This document shows positions 22,048-34,160 of a stretch of DNA of 64,000 bases, piece after piece; position 1 is the stretch's first letter, and every line of letters begins with the position of its first letter. Position numbers and translations under genes: made by a program. The notes beneath the pieces are model-generated. The model was not told the origin of the DNA. It saw only the letters and a program-made list of their open reading frames with translations, and made no database searches. The DNA comes from Punica granatum (lineage: Eukaryota > Streptophyta > Magnoliopsida > Myrtales > Lythraceae): contig NC_045128.1 of NCBI RefSeq assembly GCF_007655135.1, positions 17,252,230 to 17,316,229 of the forward strand, written 5' to 3'.

Positions 22048-24829
22048 TGTACGGACCCGAATGTGGACTCTCGTCGGGGCCCGCATCGCGCGCTTTTGGA
22101 TCGCGCGGCTTGGTCGGAACGTCCACCTTCCCGCGGGGGCGCGTGACGGACACGCGTGAGAGAAGGAGTCGCCACTTATCATTTTACGACCCGAAGGTCG
22201 AGGGCGGATAAGTTACCCGAGTCTAGGGGTATGGAACACCTAGTTGTTGTTAAGGCATTGGTCTGTACGGAACCGGAAAGTCCGTGTTCGGGGGTTCATG
22301 TTACGTGCGGGCCTATATCCCGCACGCCCTTTCGGTACTCTGGTTTGCTAGGCTTGCATGTTTTATTATTTACCGCGTGGATTAAGTTGCGCTCAGCTCG
22401 CACGTTTTGACACCGTAAACTCGATGAATTAAACGATGTCGGTTGAGAAGCCAAGAGAGAAGTAAATCTGTGTGTCAGGGAATTGGTTCACAATCTTGCG
22501 TTACAATTCATCGAACCATGGAGGTTGAATCCCTGCGTGAACCAAAACCGCGAGATCTTGGATTTACTTGTGTCTGGGCAAGCATTAGACCGATTCGATT
22601 AATTCGACTCTTGGACCGTTCGCTCACCGACCGGAATTCTTACAGAATAAATGTACAAAATAAAATCCTTACAATGCTCTCGAAAACAATAAATACAAAT
22701 TACAAAAGGGTCGAATTCCAGTCGTTTTGCGTTCGGTTATTATTCCACTCTAACTCACCGTGAGTTTAGGGAAAAGACCGAAGAACTGAAATTCAATGGA
22801 CGCTCTTACTGAATAGGGCGTTGGACCCTGTGACTGTTGATTAGGGTATTGGACCCTGTGCTCGATGATTAGGGCGTTGAACCCTAATATTATTCGGCCT
22901 AGGGATCAGGCTCGACCCGCATGGCAAACAGGTGCGGAAAGATAACACGCAACATGTTAATAACAGACAAAGTGTTTGTTATTGTCGTGTTTACGTGAAT
23001 TAACAGATTATTAACCCAGGGGTGTTTTTGCAAGCAAATGCCATATGCTAAACAATCAAACATGTGCCAACGTTTTAGCATTCGGCTTTGTTTTGAGAAC
23101 TTGACAAAGAGAGTCAAATCTCAAGTGTGTGGATCGCTTTTACAGTTGTTCTGTATTGTGACACTGAATTACCACTGAATTAACCAAACTCGTGTTTTGA
23201 CTCTAGATTTGGAATCTAGAATTCCTCCTAACCATTATCTAGTGTTTGGTTAGGTCGAGTGAAAGATTAATCAGCATTTCACAGGTTTTCTCACAGGGAT
23301 CAACTGTTCTAGTTACCCGAGTCTATGTTAGGATAACAGAAACTCATCAGTTAGATAAGAAAAGGCTATGCAGATGAACCTGCACCTGAACAGGTAGCCC
23401 GTTCTTATCCCGTACTGTAGTGTTTCTGTTATGCTAACCCTAAGGATGTCGCTGGATTGTGAAAAGACAATTTTGCCCTCTATTTGAAAATTGTTTTCAG
23501 AAAAGGGGAAAGATCGCAGTGCGGGCCACCTCGGCCTGTAGCCGGTGTCGACCGATTCCCTGGATCATCCAGGGTTGTGCAAGAACCCCAAAAAAGCCAA
23601 AGAACCGGTCGATCTGCCCGGAAGTGATCTAGAAAGATCTTCTGTATCTTGACCTGAGTTACCTAGAATCAGGTAAAAACTCAAGTTGAGACACAGAAGC
23701 CCTTTCCAGACATCCATGCTACATCGGACCGCGCGTTTCGGGTTTTGAAATTGATAAGTTTGAAAAGGGCACCAACGTCCTTTGACGACTCGTCGACGCG
23801 AGTTATCAATTAATGTCCAATTCGGGTAAACTTTATCAGTGTGAAGTGAGTTTAATCGTGTGAGCGTCCCGATTAACCAGTTTGTGGCATTAATGCTTAA
23901 GGGTTGTGCCGAATGCATTAATTGTGAAAACGATTCGCGACTCGACGACCAAGACGATTCCATAAGGATCGAGGATAATTTGGTCTAATGACCGAAACTA
24001 TCCTCATAACCAAATGGACCCGAATGAGTCATCGATACTCGAATCCATGCATGCTTTGTTTGAAAGAGTCTTTACATGATATTTTAATGGGAATCGTAAA
24101 GACATTGAAGTAAAACTTCACATCATCCGATCAACAAATTAAACTTGAGATAAGGAACTCATTCTTGACCCAAGGAAGGCCAAGAAGCCCTCGGCTTCAT
24201 CTTGTGAAGGGTGGCCGAAGGTTCTCATGGCTCTATCCGAGTCACGAACGATTTCCTAATCGTGGTTTAATTATTTCTCGCATGCTCAAACATCAACCGT
24301 GATAAATAGCACCCTTTTTTAACAAAAGCCGGCGTTATCACGATTTGTTTAGCTCATTCAAACATACAAACATTCACAAACGTGTTAATTAAGGAAAAGG
24401 ATAACATAACACCGGCTTCATGCATGCAATAATGATAAACAAACTCGGAAATTAACTTGAATAGGCTAAGGAGACCGATCTTAACCCGAAAAGAGCAATT
24501 TAAATCTCAACCCTCTCCTTTAGAGAATTGGCCGAGACTTAATGTGCCATAATAGGGTCGGGATAGTCTTCTTTATGATGATCCAAGCCCCTTTCCGACA
24601 TGGTAGCAAGTCCTAAGATAGTGTACGTGCATAATATAACATAAAATTGCATAAAAATTAAATCTTGCAAATGAAACATGCATGAAACACCATAATACTC
24701 CATAGCCATGCAAAAATATAAAAAGTCCTAACTCCTCTAAGTCAGAAGTGTTTTACCTAGCCTCGGAATACGAGGAAAGAGTCGGGGAAGTGTTTGAGAG
24801 TCGGGTGACTCGGTGGAACCCTTAAAAGG

Positions 24830-25820
24830 GTATTCGGGCGCAAGGGTAGACGTGCACGGGCGTTGGTGGGCACTGACAAGCGCTGGTGTTGGGCAAGGAC
24901 GTGCGCGGGTGACAGGCGCGGGCGTGCGCGGATGGCGGGCACGGACGGGCGCGGGTGACGGGCGCGGGCGTGCGCGGATGACGGGCGCGGGCGTGCGCTG
25001 GTGACGGGCGCGGGCGTGCGCTGGTGACGGGCGCGGGTGGCGCTGGATGATGAGCCCGGGAGTGCGCGGGTGATGGGCACGGGTGTGCTGGTGAAGGGCG
25101 GGCGTGGCGCTGGATGAGGAGCACGGGAGTGCGCGGGTGGCAGGCACGGTGTGCTGGTGAAGGGCGCGGGTAGCGCTGGTGACGAGCACGGGCGTGCGCG
25201 GGTGACCGGCAAGGGTGTGCTGGTGATGGGCAGGGACGAGCACAGGGGTGCGCGGGTGAGCAGGCGGGTGTGCTGGTGAAGGGCGCGGGTGGCGCTGGAT
25301 GACGAGCACGGGCGTGCGAGCGGGTGACGCGTGCGGGTGTGCTGGTGACGCGGGTGGCGCTGGATGACGAGCTGGTGAGGGCGCGTGCGGATGACGAGCA
25401 CTGGGCCGGGTGGGCGCGGGTGTGGATGGGCGCTGACGGGCGCGGGGCGGGCGCGGGTGTGCGCGGGTGCGCTGGATGACGAGCACGCGGGGGTGTGACG
25501 GGCGCGGGTGCTGGATGACGTGCGCGGGTGACGGGCGCGGGTGACGAGCACGGGCGTGGCGGGCTGGATGACGGGCGCGGGTGTGGTGATGGGCGCGGGT
25601 GGCGCGGATGACGAGCACGGGCGTGCGCGGGTGACGGGCCCGGGTGTGCTGGTGATGGGTGCGGGTGGCGCTGGTGACGCTCGGTGACGGACGTTGGTGA
25701 CGCCCGAGGGTTGCGCTCGGTGACGCTCGGTGACGGACGCTGGTGACGCTCGAGGGTTGCGCTCGGTGACGCTCGGTGACGGGCGCTGGCTACGCTCAGT
25801 GACGCTCAGTGACGGACGCT
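24830..25820 (-). repeat. GC-rich tandem array in the 3' LTR of G
   Basis: Irregular copies of a 67 bp unit containing GGGCGCGGGTG, TGGCGCTGGATGACGAGCAC and GGGCGTGCGCGGGTGAC, ending in a GTGACGCTCGGTGACGG stretch. It is more scrambled than the same array in the other LTR and 331 bp shorter. Long Pro/Ala/Arg/His frames on the minus strand arise because the period is not a multiple of three and stops are absent. Confidence 0.92.
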
Positions 25821-25974
25821 GGTCACCCTAGAGCTCCAACTAGTCCCGAGATGCGGGATGGGACCTTCAAGAGTCGGGTTGGACCGTTGATGGGTCGGTT
25901 TTGAGCTGTTTTCCGTTGAACAGACCCGAATGGCATCAAACAGACCCGGCTGAAATATTGGACAGACCCGACTG

Positions 25975-26285
25975 GCACAAGTCGGGTCGGACGTCGCCAC
26001 GGAGGCTCCCGATGGAATTTTGAGGCAAGGTCAGTGGCTCCTGACTCCTAACTGACCCCCGGAGGTGACTGTGGTGGTCGTTTGGTCCCAGAGTTATCGG
26101 GTCGACCCGTACAGCCCTGCAAAGATCACGGAAAACAGAGTACGTCTGGAAATTCGGACCCGTCTGGCACCAGTCGGGTCGGACGTCGCCACGGAGGCTC
26201 CCGATGGAATTTTGAGGCAAGGTCAGTGGCTCCTGACTCCTAACGGACCCCCGGAGGTGACTGTGGTGGTCGTTTTCCGAAAAGA
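25975..26285 (-). repeat. 192 bp tandem duplication in the 3' LTR of G
   Basis: GTCGGGTCGGACGTCGCCAC starts at 25981 and again at 26173, each followed by the same GGAGGCTCCCGATGG and CTCCTGACTCCTAAC motifs. The same pair is in the other LTR at about 39105-39415. Confidence 0.88.
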
Positions 26286-26815
26286 GTCTCGGATCGACCC
26301 GATTTGCAAGAAAACCGCACAAACAGTCAGAAATTTCGACCCGACTGGGCAGTCGGGCTGTTTCTTCTTCCTGGGGTTAAACCGACGGGTTTTGCTTGGA
26401 TTTCTTGACTTCTTGACACCCTAGGGTTGTGTGGGGAGGTGTTTGATGGGTTTTGGTAGCTCAAACCGACTTGGAAAGGCTTGAAACCCGGTTTGACATT
26501 TTTTACCCGAGAAGGACCAAATCTGTCCAGATTTTGTTCAAGGCTGGTTCTATGGCTTAGAGGCTTCAAACTAAAATCTAAGTTCAGAAATGGATAGAGG
26601 GGCTCGAAAACATGTGGGATATGAAGTTTGGTAAAGTTTGGATTCAAGCCGGGATGGATTCCGACTTAAGACTTTGCCCGGTTTTGCTTGGTTTTGCTTG
26701 CTGGAAATGGCTGAAGCTTGCTGCGGTTTGCTATGGAGTTTGAGAGCTTTTGAAGAGTGAGAAATGCTAGAGAGAGAGTGTTTTAAGGTGTCTCCTTAAG
26801 TTAATGACATTTGGA

Positions 26816-26825
26816 CAATATATAG
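26816..26825 (-). promoter_or_regulatory. Probable LTR promoter TATA box (G, 3' LTR)
   Basis: CTATATATTG on the minus strand, with CACTCTCTCTCTAGC about 50 bases downstream, matching the layout in the other LTRs. Confidence 0.6.
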
Positions 26826-28450
26826 AAAAGCTTAAATGCAAGATTAGTGAAGAAAAGTGCAATTAGGGCCATGGATTAGTAGAATCCGAATTTCTTAAGG
26901 AAATATCAAGCTCAATCCTCATCCATTGCATTAATGGAGAAGAGATAAGAGCATTGATGGCTTGGATGGGAAGTTGGAGTGTTGAATTGAAACACTTAGA
27001 TATTTTGCAAAAGGAAGACAAATGCAAGTTGTCTTCTTGGCTTGAAGAAGAAGATGACAAGAGACATGGAGGGCAATGGGCATGGGTGAGGCGGCAATGA
27101 GTTGGCCGTGGGTCCCACGGGTCGCGAGGTAAGTTCGGGCCAAAGTTCGGGTCTCGATTGGTCGCGCATTCGAAGTTCGTGGTTCGAATTGAACGTCGAA
27201 TTGTCGATATACGCGAGAAAACGGAGTTAATGAGCCCGAGATTGACATTTTTCATGGAGAAATGTCCCGGATGTGTGCGAGGCTCGGAATCCGGTTTTGC
27301 TCATTGCAAGTGACCAGGGCGAAGTTGTCCGCTTCTGACAGCATATCTTGTGTCCGCATCTCACGTTGGTCATTTTGACATAAATTGTCAGACAACGTGA
27401 ACAATTATCCCTTAAGCCGGTAATGCTAACGTGGGGCCGGAGACGTCCTAGGAGGTCGAAACTGGATTTCTCAGGATGATTTCTGAGTTGCTTGGGCACT
27501 CCGGAGATTACTGTAATCTCTGTTTGTCGAGATCAAACCTCCAAGGACTTGAAAAGTGTATCTGAGACCTCTAAAGCACTGTTTGAGAGATCTAGATGAG
27601 TTGTGTGATTTATTCCGACGATTCCACATTGAGCCTTGAGAAGGCTAGCATCGTGTAACGTAAGCATTCGGAGTTAAGTTTCCCCAAAGAGGACCTCCGG
27701 ATATGGATTTCCACTAAAAATGGTCATTTCCGCTCTTCGGAGGTTACTCGGGAAACCGCGAGGGGTTTTGCTGTTTGTTTTGCCCAATTGTGAATGTCTG
27801 CTAGAGTTTTCTGGGCAATGCGGTATGAACTTCGTTTGCCGTAATTCCATCAGACCCTTCTCCGGCTATGCTCTTCTGAAGAGGGGTAAGCTTGTTTTGT
27901 CGTTCGGAAGTCATTTGAAGTGTCTGTGTGACTTCCAAAAGACAATCTGAAGCGTTGTTCATACTCTGTGTGTTGATGGGGCATGGCCGCGTCCGATATT
28001 TGGAATTAACTTTTCTCCAGGAAACCGGCATTTTTGGACTTCCACTGAAAAGTTGTCTGTATACAGAAAATTGTTCTGTATAGAGCAGATGATTTGAAAA
28101 ATGCCTTTGGGGACACTTTTCATCTTTTTGGCACTGGTGTGGAATTTTGGAGTCCAATATTCACTATCTTCCGACGGCCGAGCGAACTATCGGAAAATAG
28201 TGTCGTCCGTGTAGTACACTGAAAACGCCGGTTTTGGACATTGTTGAGTTCTTTGGTCGCTCTGTTCCCCTTTGGTGACCCCTAGAGTCCTTCTGTCATG
28301 TCCATGGGCCATTTGCTCAATTTTGCCAACTTGAGGATGAATAGTGATTTCTTGCTCTGCCGAGCCGTTTTCTGTATTCTGCTCAAGTCGTGGCTTGGGT
28401 CATTGCTAATATCATTGTTTGGAATGGTGAGCCAAAATGGGGTGCTGACA

Positions 28451-28497
28451 GCTTGCCCCTCTTTGACTGCTTGCTCGAATAGAGGATGCAATCAAAG
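28451..28497 (-). promoter_or_regulatory. Polypurine tract of G and its hairpin
   Basis: Minus strand: TCAAAGAGGGGCAAGC directly before the 3' LTR start. CTTTGATTGC (28488-28497) pairs with GCAGTCAAAG (28461-28470) over ten positions with one G-T pair. Compared with B and E, a G-C pair has become A-T with both sides changed. Confidence 0.75.
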
Positions 28498-28665
28498 ATT
28501 TCAAAAGCACCCCAGTTTGATAGCAATGATCAAAATGGAATTTCCTATATGGCCCTCTCCTTTTTGTTTTGGATATGTAGGATGTTGTACCTAATAAGAG
28601 GGAATATGGTGAGATGTGCACAATAAACATGTAGAGTTCGGAACAAAGCTGAAACGGGCAATTAA

Positions 28666-29136
28666 AGTCGGGACTGACCCGACGGGAACTGACCCCAATG
28701 CAAGAAAAGTAATCGGGACTGACCCGAAGGGGACTGACCCCAATGCAGGAAAAGTAATCGGGACTGACCCGAAGGGGACTGACCCCAATGCAGGAAAAGT
28801 AATCGGGATTGACCCGAAGGGGACTGACCCCAATGCAGGAAAAGTAATCGGGACTGACCCGAAAGGGACTGACCCCAATGCAGGAAAAGTAATCGGGACT
28901 GACCCGAAGGGGACTGACCCCAATGCAGGAAAAGTAATCGGGACTGACCCGAAGGGGACTGACCCCAATGCAGGAAAAGTAATCGGGACTGACCCGAAGG
29001 GGACTGACCCCAATGCAGGAAAAGTAATCGGGACTGACCCGAAGGGGACTGACCCCAATGCAGGAAAAGTAATCGGGATTGACCCGAAGGGGACTGACCC
29101 CAATGCAAGAAAGGTAGTCGGGATTGACCCGAAGGG
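28666..29136 (-). repeat. 45 bp tandem array, about 10 units (3' UTR of G)
   Basis: Each unit has TCGGGACTGACCCGA and GGGGACTGACCCC joined by AA, plus the spacer AATGCAGGAAAAGTAA. Both are inverted repeats around the loop ACTGA. The period of 45 gives open frames in several frames on both strands; these are artefacts. Confidence 0.95.
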
Positions 29137-29137
29137 G

Positions 29138-29305
29138 TTTGCAATATGCACGGGGCGCATACCGAATGAACTGCATGGTTCAAAGGCGCCTACCCGGTGG
29201 ACTTGCGATGTGCACGAGCGCTTGCTCGGCTGGTTTGCAATATGCACGGGGCGCATACCGAATGAACTGCATAGTTCAAAGGCGCCTACCCGGTGGACTT
29301 GCGAT
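29138..29305 (-). repeat. Duplicated 94 bp unit (G interior)
   Basis: Two copies, 94 bases apart, of a segment with GCAATATGCACGGGGCGCAT and CGCCTACCCGGTGGACTTGC. Confidence 0.85.
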
Positions 29306-29756
29306 GTGCACTGCAATCCTGAGAGGGTGCACGCTAATGAAAGTGCATTGCAGAAATAAATGTGCACTGCGGTCCTGAGAGGGTGCACGCTAATGAAACT
29401 GCATTGCGGAAATAAATGTGCACTGCGGTCCTGAGAGGGTGCACGCTAATGAAAATGCATTGCGGAAATAAATGTGCACTGCGGTCCTGAGAGGGTGCAC
29501 GCTAATGAAAGTGCATTGCGGAAATAAATGTGCACTGCGGTCCTGAGAGGGTGCACGCTAATGAAAGTGCATTGCGGAAATAAATGTGCACTGCGGTCCT
29601 GAGAGGGTGCACGCTAATGAAAGTGCATTGCGGAAATAAATGTGCACTGCGGTCCTGAGAGGGTGCACGCTAATGAAAGTGCATTGCGGAAATAAATGTG
29701 CACTGCGGTCCTGAGAGGGTGCACGCTAATGAAAGTGCATTGCAGAAATAAATGTG
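29306..29756 (-). repeat. 56 bp tandem array, 8 units (G interior)
   Basis: Units start GTGCACTGCGGTCCTGAGAG at 29306 and repeat every 56 bases to 29698. They contain GTGCAC and GTGCATTGC motifs. Not found in B or E, so specific to G. Confidence 0.95.
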
Positions 29757-30267
29757 TGAGAAGTAAATGCAAACACTGGGGAGTGGTGTGAGGTGTGGAA
29801 GGAATCATTGTGTTCCTTCCCTCGTTGATTTCGTCCATGTTGCAATCGATGTGGTGGCAAAATGCTTCGTTATTTGCCAACTGATTGCGATGCAACTGAG
29901 TGCCTGGAGTGCTGCTCTGAAGATTCTCCTCTTGGGTTGAGATTGTCATCCGTCACATGAAGTAGAGATGAATCGATCTTGGGGAGATATCTTCCAAGGA
30001 GCGTTGATTTGTCGGAGGCAAGCGTTGATGCTGGGACGAAGTCATTTCACTGAAGCCTTACCTCTGTGGCAGTGATGTGTTTGATCTGCCGAAAGCCGGG
30101 CTCGCCGCTAGGCGGTTACCTATTGGGCTGCCGGAAACCGACTTTGCTGCTGAGGAATGATTGTGCTTTGTCGGAGGCCAGCTCTGCTGCTTGGGCGGTC
30201 ATGCTTTGACCTGCAAGAAGTTCGCCAAAAGTCGGCGTCTTGTATTGCGAGACTCGAGCTCTAAGAC

Positions 30268-30318
30268 AGAGCGCCTACGTATCCCGTGGAACTAGGAATC
30301 AGAGTCTGTCGTAGTTCA
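30268..30318 (-). other. Conserved GAACTACG...ATACGTAGGC motif (G)
   Basis: Minus strand GAACTACGACAGACTCTGAT, a variable middle and ATACGTAGGCGCTCT. Ends are conserved against B and E; the middle (TCCTAG...CGGGA) differs. Confidence 0.6.
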
Positions 30319-31097
30319 TGCTGTTTGCAGTACCTGTGATCCTGACATTACTAGTAAATCATGTTAGAAATACTAACAAGTAATGGACACAGGTAAGCAT
30401 GAAAATGTTGTTGCGACACGCAGATCTTCAGTTTTGGGTCACCTAAACAACCCATGAAGATTTTTGCTTTGACAGTATAAGTAGGTCCCGTTCTCGGAGG
30501 CCTAGATGCGAGGCCTCCAGGGGCTCCCGTTAGCTATGTATTGGGCATATCGAGACTTCCCCGACGATGCCCTAGCAATTCTATCGTTTGTTCGACGCGC
30601 CCGTCGGCTTTGAACCCTTCTCAATAGGGTACAGTAGGGCGCTGCATTTGCAACCCGCTTGGGGATTTCTATTCAGATTTGGTCAGACTCGGTCTGACCA
30701 TTTCCAAAGCGTTGTGACTAGACTCTTGGAGAGGAATGTCTGGGATTTTGGCTCTGTGATAGCCTGTTGAAGGGTGGCTGTGACCCATTCGGAGTTATGC
30801 AAAGACAAAGTGAAAAGAGAAAGCTTGGGAAGCATGTTGCCCGCAGGCTAAAAGGATACACGGGTTCACTCCTGCAATGAGATGTACCCCCATTTTTCTT
30901 CGTCCTTCTGTTGTGTAGGTTGTACTGAACTGCTTGGACGGCATATTCAGTTACCCACTGTGCTTGAGGAAGGTTCCCTCTTGGACGGTTGAGTGGTATT
31001 GGAGAGCCGATCGGGGGTCGTGTTGGAATAGATAAACTGGCCACTTCCCTTGGGGATCCCTTGTCCACACGATGTGTGAGAGACTAGGGGGCAATTT

Positions 31098-31275
31098 TAT
31101 TTATCTCTCGTTTTGCTCTCCTTTTGCTACGATCACCCACCTCGGGGCCGCACCTCTCAACCTAAAGGGGAAGAGCTCTCCTTTTGCCACGACCGCCCCA
31201 AAGGGTTTTCGGTCGTGCCTCTCTTTTACCCTATCTTTTGCCTAGGCCGCCCCAAAAGGGGTTTTCGACCTAGCG
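31098..31275 (-). repeat. Hairpin + GCAAAAG modules (G)
   Basis: Minus strand: CTAGGTCG/CGGCCTAG arms around AAAA-CCCC-TTTT-GGGG (31242-31273), followed by CAAAAG. Next CACGACCG/CGGTCGTG, perfect 8-base arms around CCC-TTT-GGG, followed by GCAAAAGG. Then a third GCAAAAGG copy. Confidence 0.7.
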
Positions 31276-31466
31276 GGCTCGATTCTTTTATCTCTCGAGT
31301 TTGCAAGGGCGAAGATTTTGAAGGATTCAACCTCCGAGTGCATTGTTTTCTGTCTCCGTCAAGGAGTTGTGTCTGCTGCTCCCCTTTTTTGTCGGGGTTT
31401 ATTGACTGCTTTTGAATTGGCGGTGCCGGAGTTTTAAATCTCGGCGGTGCCTTGTTTTGTTCATTG

Positions 31467-31519
31467 GCAGGTTTTTCCTGCATCTTTTCTCTCTCTCTTC
31501 ATTGGCGGGTTTTTCCCGC
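31467..31519 (-). repeat. A5-loop hairpins (G)
   Basis: Minus strand GCAGGAAAAACCTGC (31467-31481) and GCGGGAAAAACCCGC (31505-31519), each a perfect 5-base stem with an A5 loop. They differ by one base pair changed on both sides. Confidence 0.75.
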
Positions 31520-31911
31520 TTCTTTTCGCTCTGTTTTTTTTCTTGCAGCTGGGGTTTGTTTTGTGCCCCGTGTCTTTGTTTGAAACTCCTCGACTTTGTA
31601 TCGCCGAGGCCACTTTGGTGTGCTTCGCCTCGTGGAGACTTGTTGTGTGTTGCTAGCCCTATTTTGTGAGGACCGGCTTTCTTGGAAGTTTGACTCCCGT
31701 GCACTCGAAAGTTGAACTTCGTGTCATTTTCCCTTGCAATCTCTTCAGGTGAATTCCCCTATTGTCTAGAAGGAGAAAACAAATTTGCCCTAGGGAATCA
31801 GTGGCCGGAGTTGTCTTGATGCTTGTTGTGGAGGAGGCCTGGATTTAACGCAAATGACCAGGAGCGTTCCAACGTCACTTGCTGGAGTGACCCACGATGG
31901 CGACCTCGGGG

Positions 31912-32118
31912 CGAACTTCAACCAGGGAGGCCCAGTGTACGTCGCTTGCCGAGGTTGTGTTGGCGCGAACTTCAACCGGGGATGCCCCAGTGTACGTCGC
32001 TTGGAAAAGTTGTGCTAGTGCGAACTTCAACCGGGGATGCCCCAGTGTATGTCGCTTGGAAAAGTTGTGCTAGTGCGAACTTCAACCGGGGATGCCCCAG
32101 TGTACGTCACTTGGAAAT
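31912..32118 (-). repeat. 54-55 bp tandem array, about 3.7 units (G interior)
   Basis: Units beginning CGAACTTCAACC at 31912, 31966, 32021 and 32076, containing GATGCCCCAGTGTACGTCGC. Confidence 0.92.
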
Positions 32119-33063
32119 GCTTTTCGTGGGTGGATGATGTCCGAGGTGGTCTCGGTGCAAGCGTTGAACGCGAATGCCCCAGTCTTTTGTCATCGATGTG
32201 ACTCGTGGTGGGCGGTTTCTGCAACTGTCGCCCCTGGCCGTCTCATGTCGTCAATGTCAACTGAAATCGTTGCGTTGATGGCATAAGGCTCGCTCAGTTG
32301 TTTTTGTCTTTAGCTTTGTAGGGGGTATCTCCGTGCCGAGCCCCTTCCCTGTCAAAGTATAAGGGAGAAGGCTCGAGAGGAGTTCTCAGAAAGGCGTGAG
32401 CCTGTGCATCATTCTTCGCCTGTGACCGACGTGTCCCTGTAAAAGATGACAAAGAAGATAGTGTGTTAGGCGATTGTGCGGTGGAGTATGCGGTAAGAAA
32501 TATGGGGTGGACCCATGGGAAAATCCCTTTTGTCTCGCACACGACCCATGGGGTGTCGCGTGTGGATGACATTTGTTTCCGGGAATGTAGTCATCATCAC
32601 TCTAGGAGTGGTTAGACCATGACTGAAGTCACATAAGCATGTTTTCCCTAATTGCGAGTAGGCATGCGCAGCCGTCCTAGGGAAGGCTCGAGAAGCCGAG
32701 TCCCACGAGGACAGGTAAGTCGAACAGGTCCAACAGAACTGATAGGGCGTCTTCGAGACTGTCCTAATGCTCCATTGAAGGATTTGTTCATGTCGGGAGC
32801 CTATTTGTGGGAATGCATTTGAATGAAAGCAACAGAGAGTTTAAAGAAAACTGCGCGTGTTGCCCCAGTGTTTAGTCGGTGATCACAACGGAGGTGGATG
32901 AGATCCATTCTTTGATCGGAGGTATGACCGTGCTGGTCTGCGATGGAGAGTTGGGTCATGCTCTGTTTGTGGAGCTGTCACTTTCTGTCTTTGTAGTGGA
33001 AAGATTAGACTTGCTCCTTGAAGTATCGCTTGGATGAATTTGTATCCAAGTCGATTTTGGATT

Positions 33064-33215
33064 TCAGATGAGCCTGAAAGCAGTAAATGCGAGGCGTCAA
33101 AACCTGAAAGCAGTAAATGCGGGGCCGAAGCCCAAAAGCAGTAAATGCTGGGCCGAGGCCCGAAAGCAGTAAATGCAGAACTGAGGTCCGATGCAGTAAA
33201 TGCATGCTCGATAGG
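33064..33215 (-). repeat. Short GC-rich repeat tract (G interior)
   Basis: Copies of GAAAGCAGTAAATGC with GGGGCCGAAGCCC and GGGCCGAGGCCC, homologous to the 51988-52720 array but contracted. Confidence 0.75.
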
Positions 33216-33739
33216 AAAATGCAAGAGATGTAAGAGCAAAGGTCAATGCTGAGGAATAGCGCAAGGCGCTGCAATGCAGTGACGCCGATTTGCTTGCGGT
33301 ATTGCTCTATGGAGCAGGGATGTGGACTTAGTGTTGAAATCCCAAGGAGCTGGATGGATGGGAGACGTTTGTTGTCTCAATTGTGGTCGCTTAGTATTCA
33401 GGCTGTCTTCTTGTTGAGAATTTCCTGCAATGGGAAAAGAAAACAATGAAGGAGCATGAACCGTTCAGCATTTCAATGCAAGAGTGTAGGGAAGCGAACT
33501 GGCCTGGTAGGTGTCGTGCGAGCACATCGAGAGACATGCATTGATACGTTGAGCAGGCATGTATGAGTTGGTGTGAACATGCTTGGACATGTGTAAGGCG
33601 CGCTCGATCGCTGGTAGATGCGCTGGGTCACGCGGAGGGACGTGCGTCCGATCACGCAGTGACACTCTCTGTTAGGAAGAAGTTAGTGTTGGTTAACTTC
33701 GCCTAGGAAGGTTGATCGGCCCTCGGGCCACAGTTCGTC

Positions 33740-34160
33740 TTGCTGTGGAGGAAGGGTGAAGGCCGCGAGTGGCCTGCCCGCTAAAGTGGGCACGACTCGC
33801 CTATCGTGCGGGGTGGGTGGACGGGCTGGACGGCCTCTTGTCATAGCACATCTCGCTATGGAGAAGTGAAGACCGCGGGTGGTCTACCCGCGAAGGTTAG
33901 CACGACTCGCCTGTCGTGCGGGGTGGGTGGCCGGGCTGGACGGCCTCTGGTCATAGCACGTCTCGCCATGGAGAGGTGAAGACCGCAAGTGGTCTACCCG
34001 CGAAGGTTAGCACAACTCAGATGTCGTACGGGGTGGGTGGCCGGGCTGGACGGCCTCTGGTCATAGCACGTCTCGCCATGGAGAGGTGAAGACCGCAAGT
34101 GGTCTACCCGCGAAGGTTAGCACAACTCACATGTCGTACGGGACATGGTAGTTGCTGTGC
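33740..34160 (-). repeat. 110 bp tandem array, about 4 units (G interior)
   Basis: GTGAAG(G/A)CCGC occurs at 33756, 33866, 33976 and 34086, exactly 110 apart. Units contain GTGCGGGGTGGGTGG and GGTCATAGCACGTCTCGCC. Not seen in B or E. Confidence 0.93.

Larger units (their letters stand above)
22048..28450 (-). repeat. 3' LTR of element G (6.4 kb)
   Basis: Direct repeat of 34847-41578. It contains the GC-rich array (24830-25820), the 192 bp duplication and the TATA box. Open frames inside are shared by both LTRs only because the LTRs are identical; none resembles a known protein. Confidence 0.95.

Noticed and set aside
26863..27255. 130-codon minus frame present identically at 39991-40383
   Set aside because: Its conservation only reflects that the two LTRs of G are recent copies; it is not found in other LTRs.
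28412..29388. Overlapping frames on both strands with 15-residue repeats
   Set aside because: The 45 bp array has a period divisible by three and few stops, so frames on both strands stay open. No start context or family resemblance.
29306..29756. Regular repeat-spacer look resembling a CRISPR array
   Set aside because: Spacers are as conserved as repeats, the setting is a plant retrotransposon and no cas-like gene exists.
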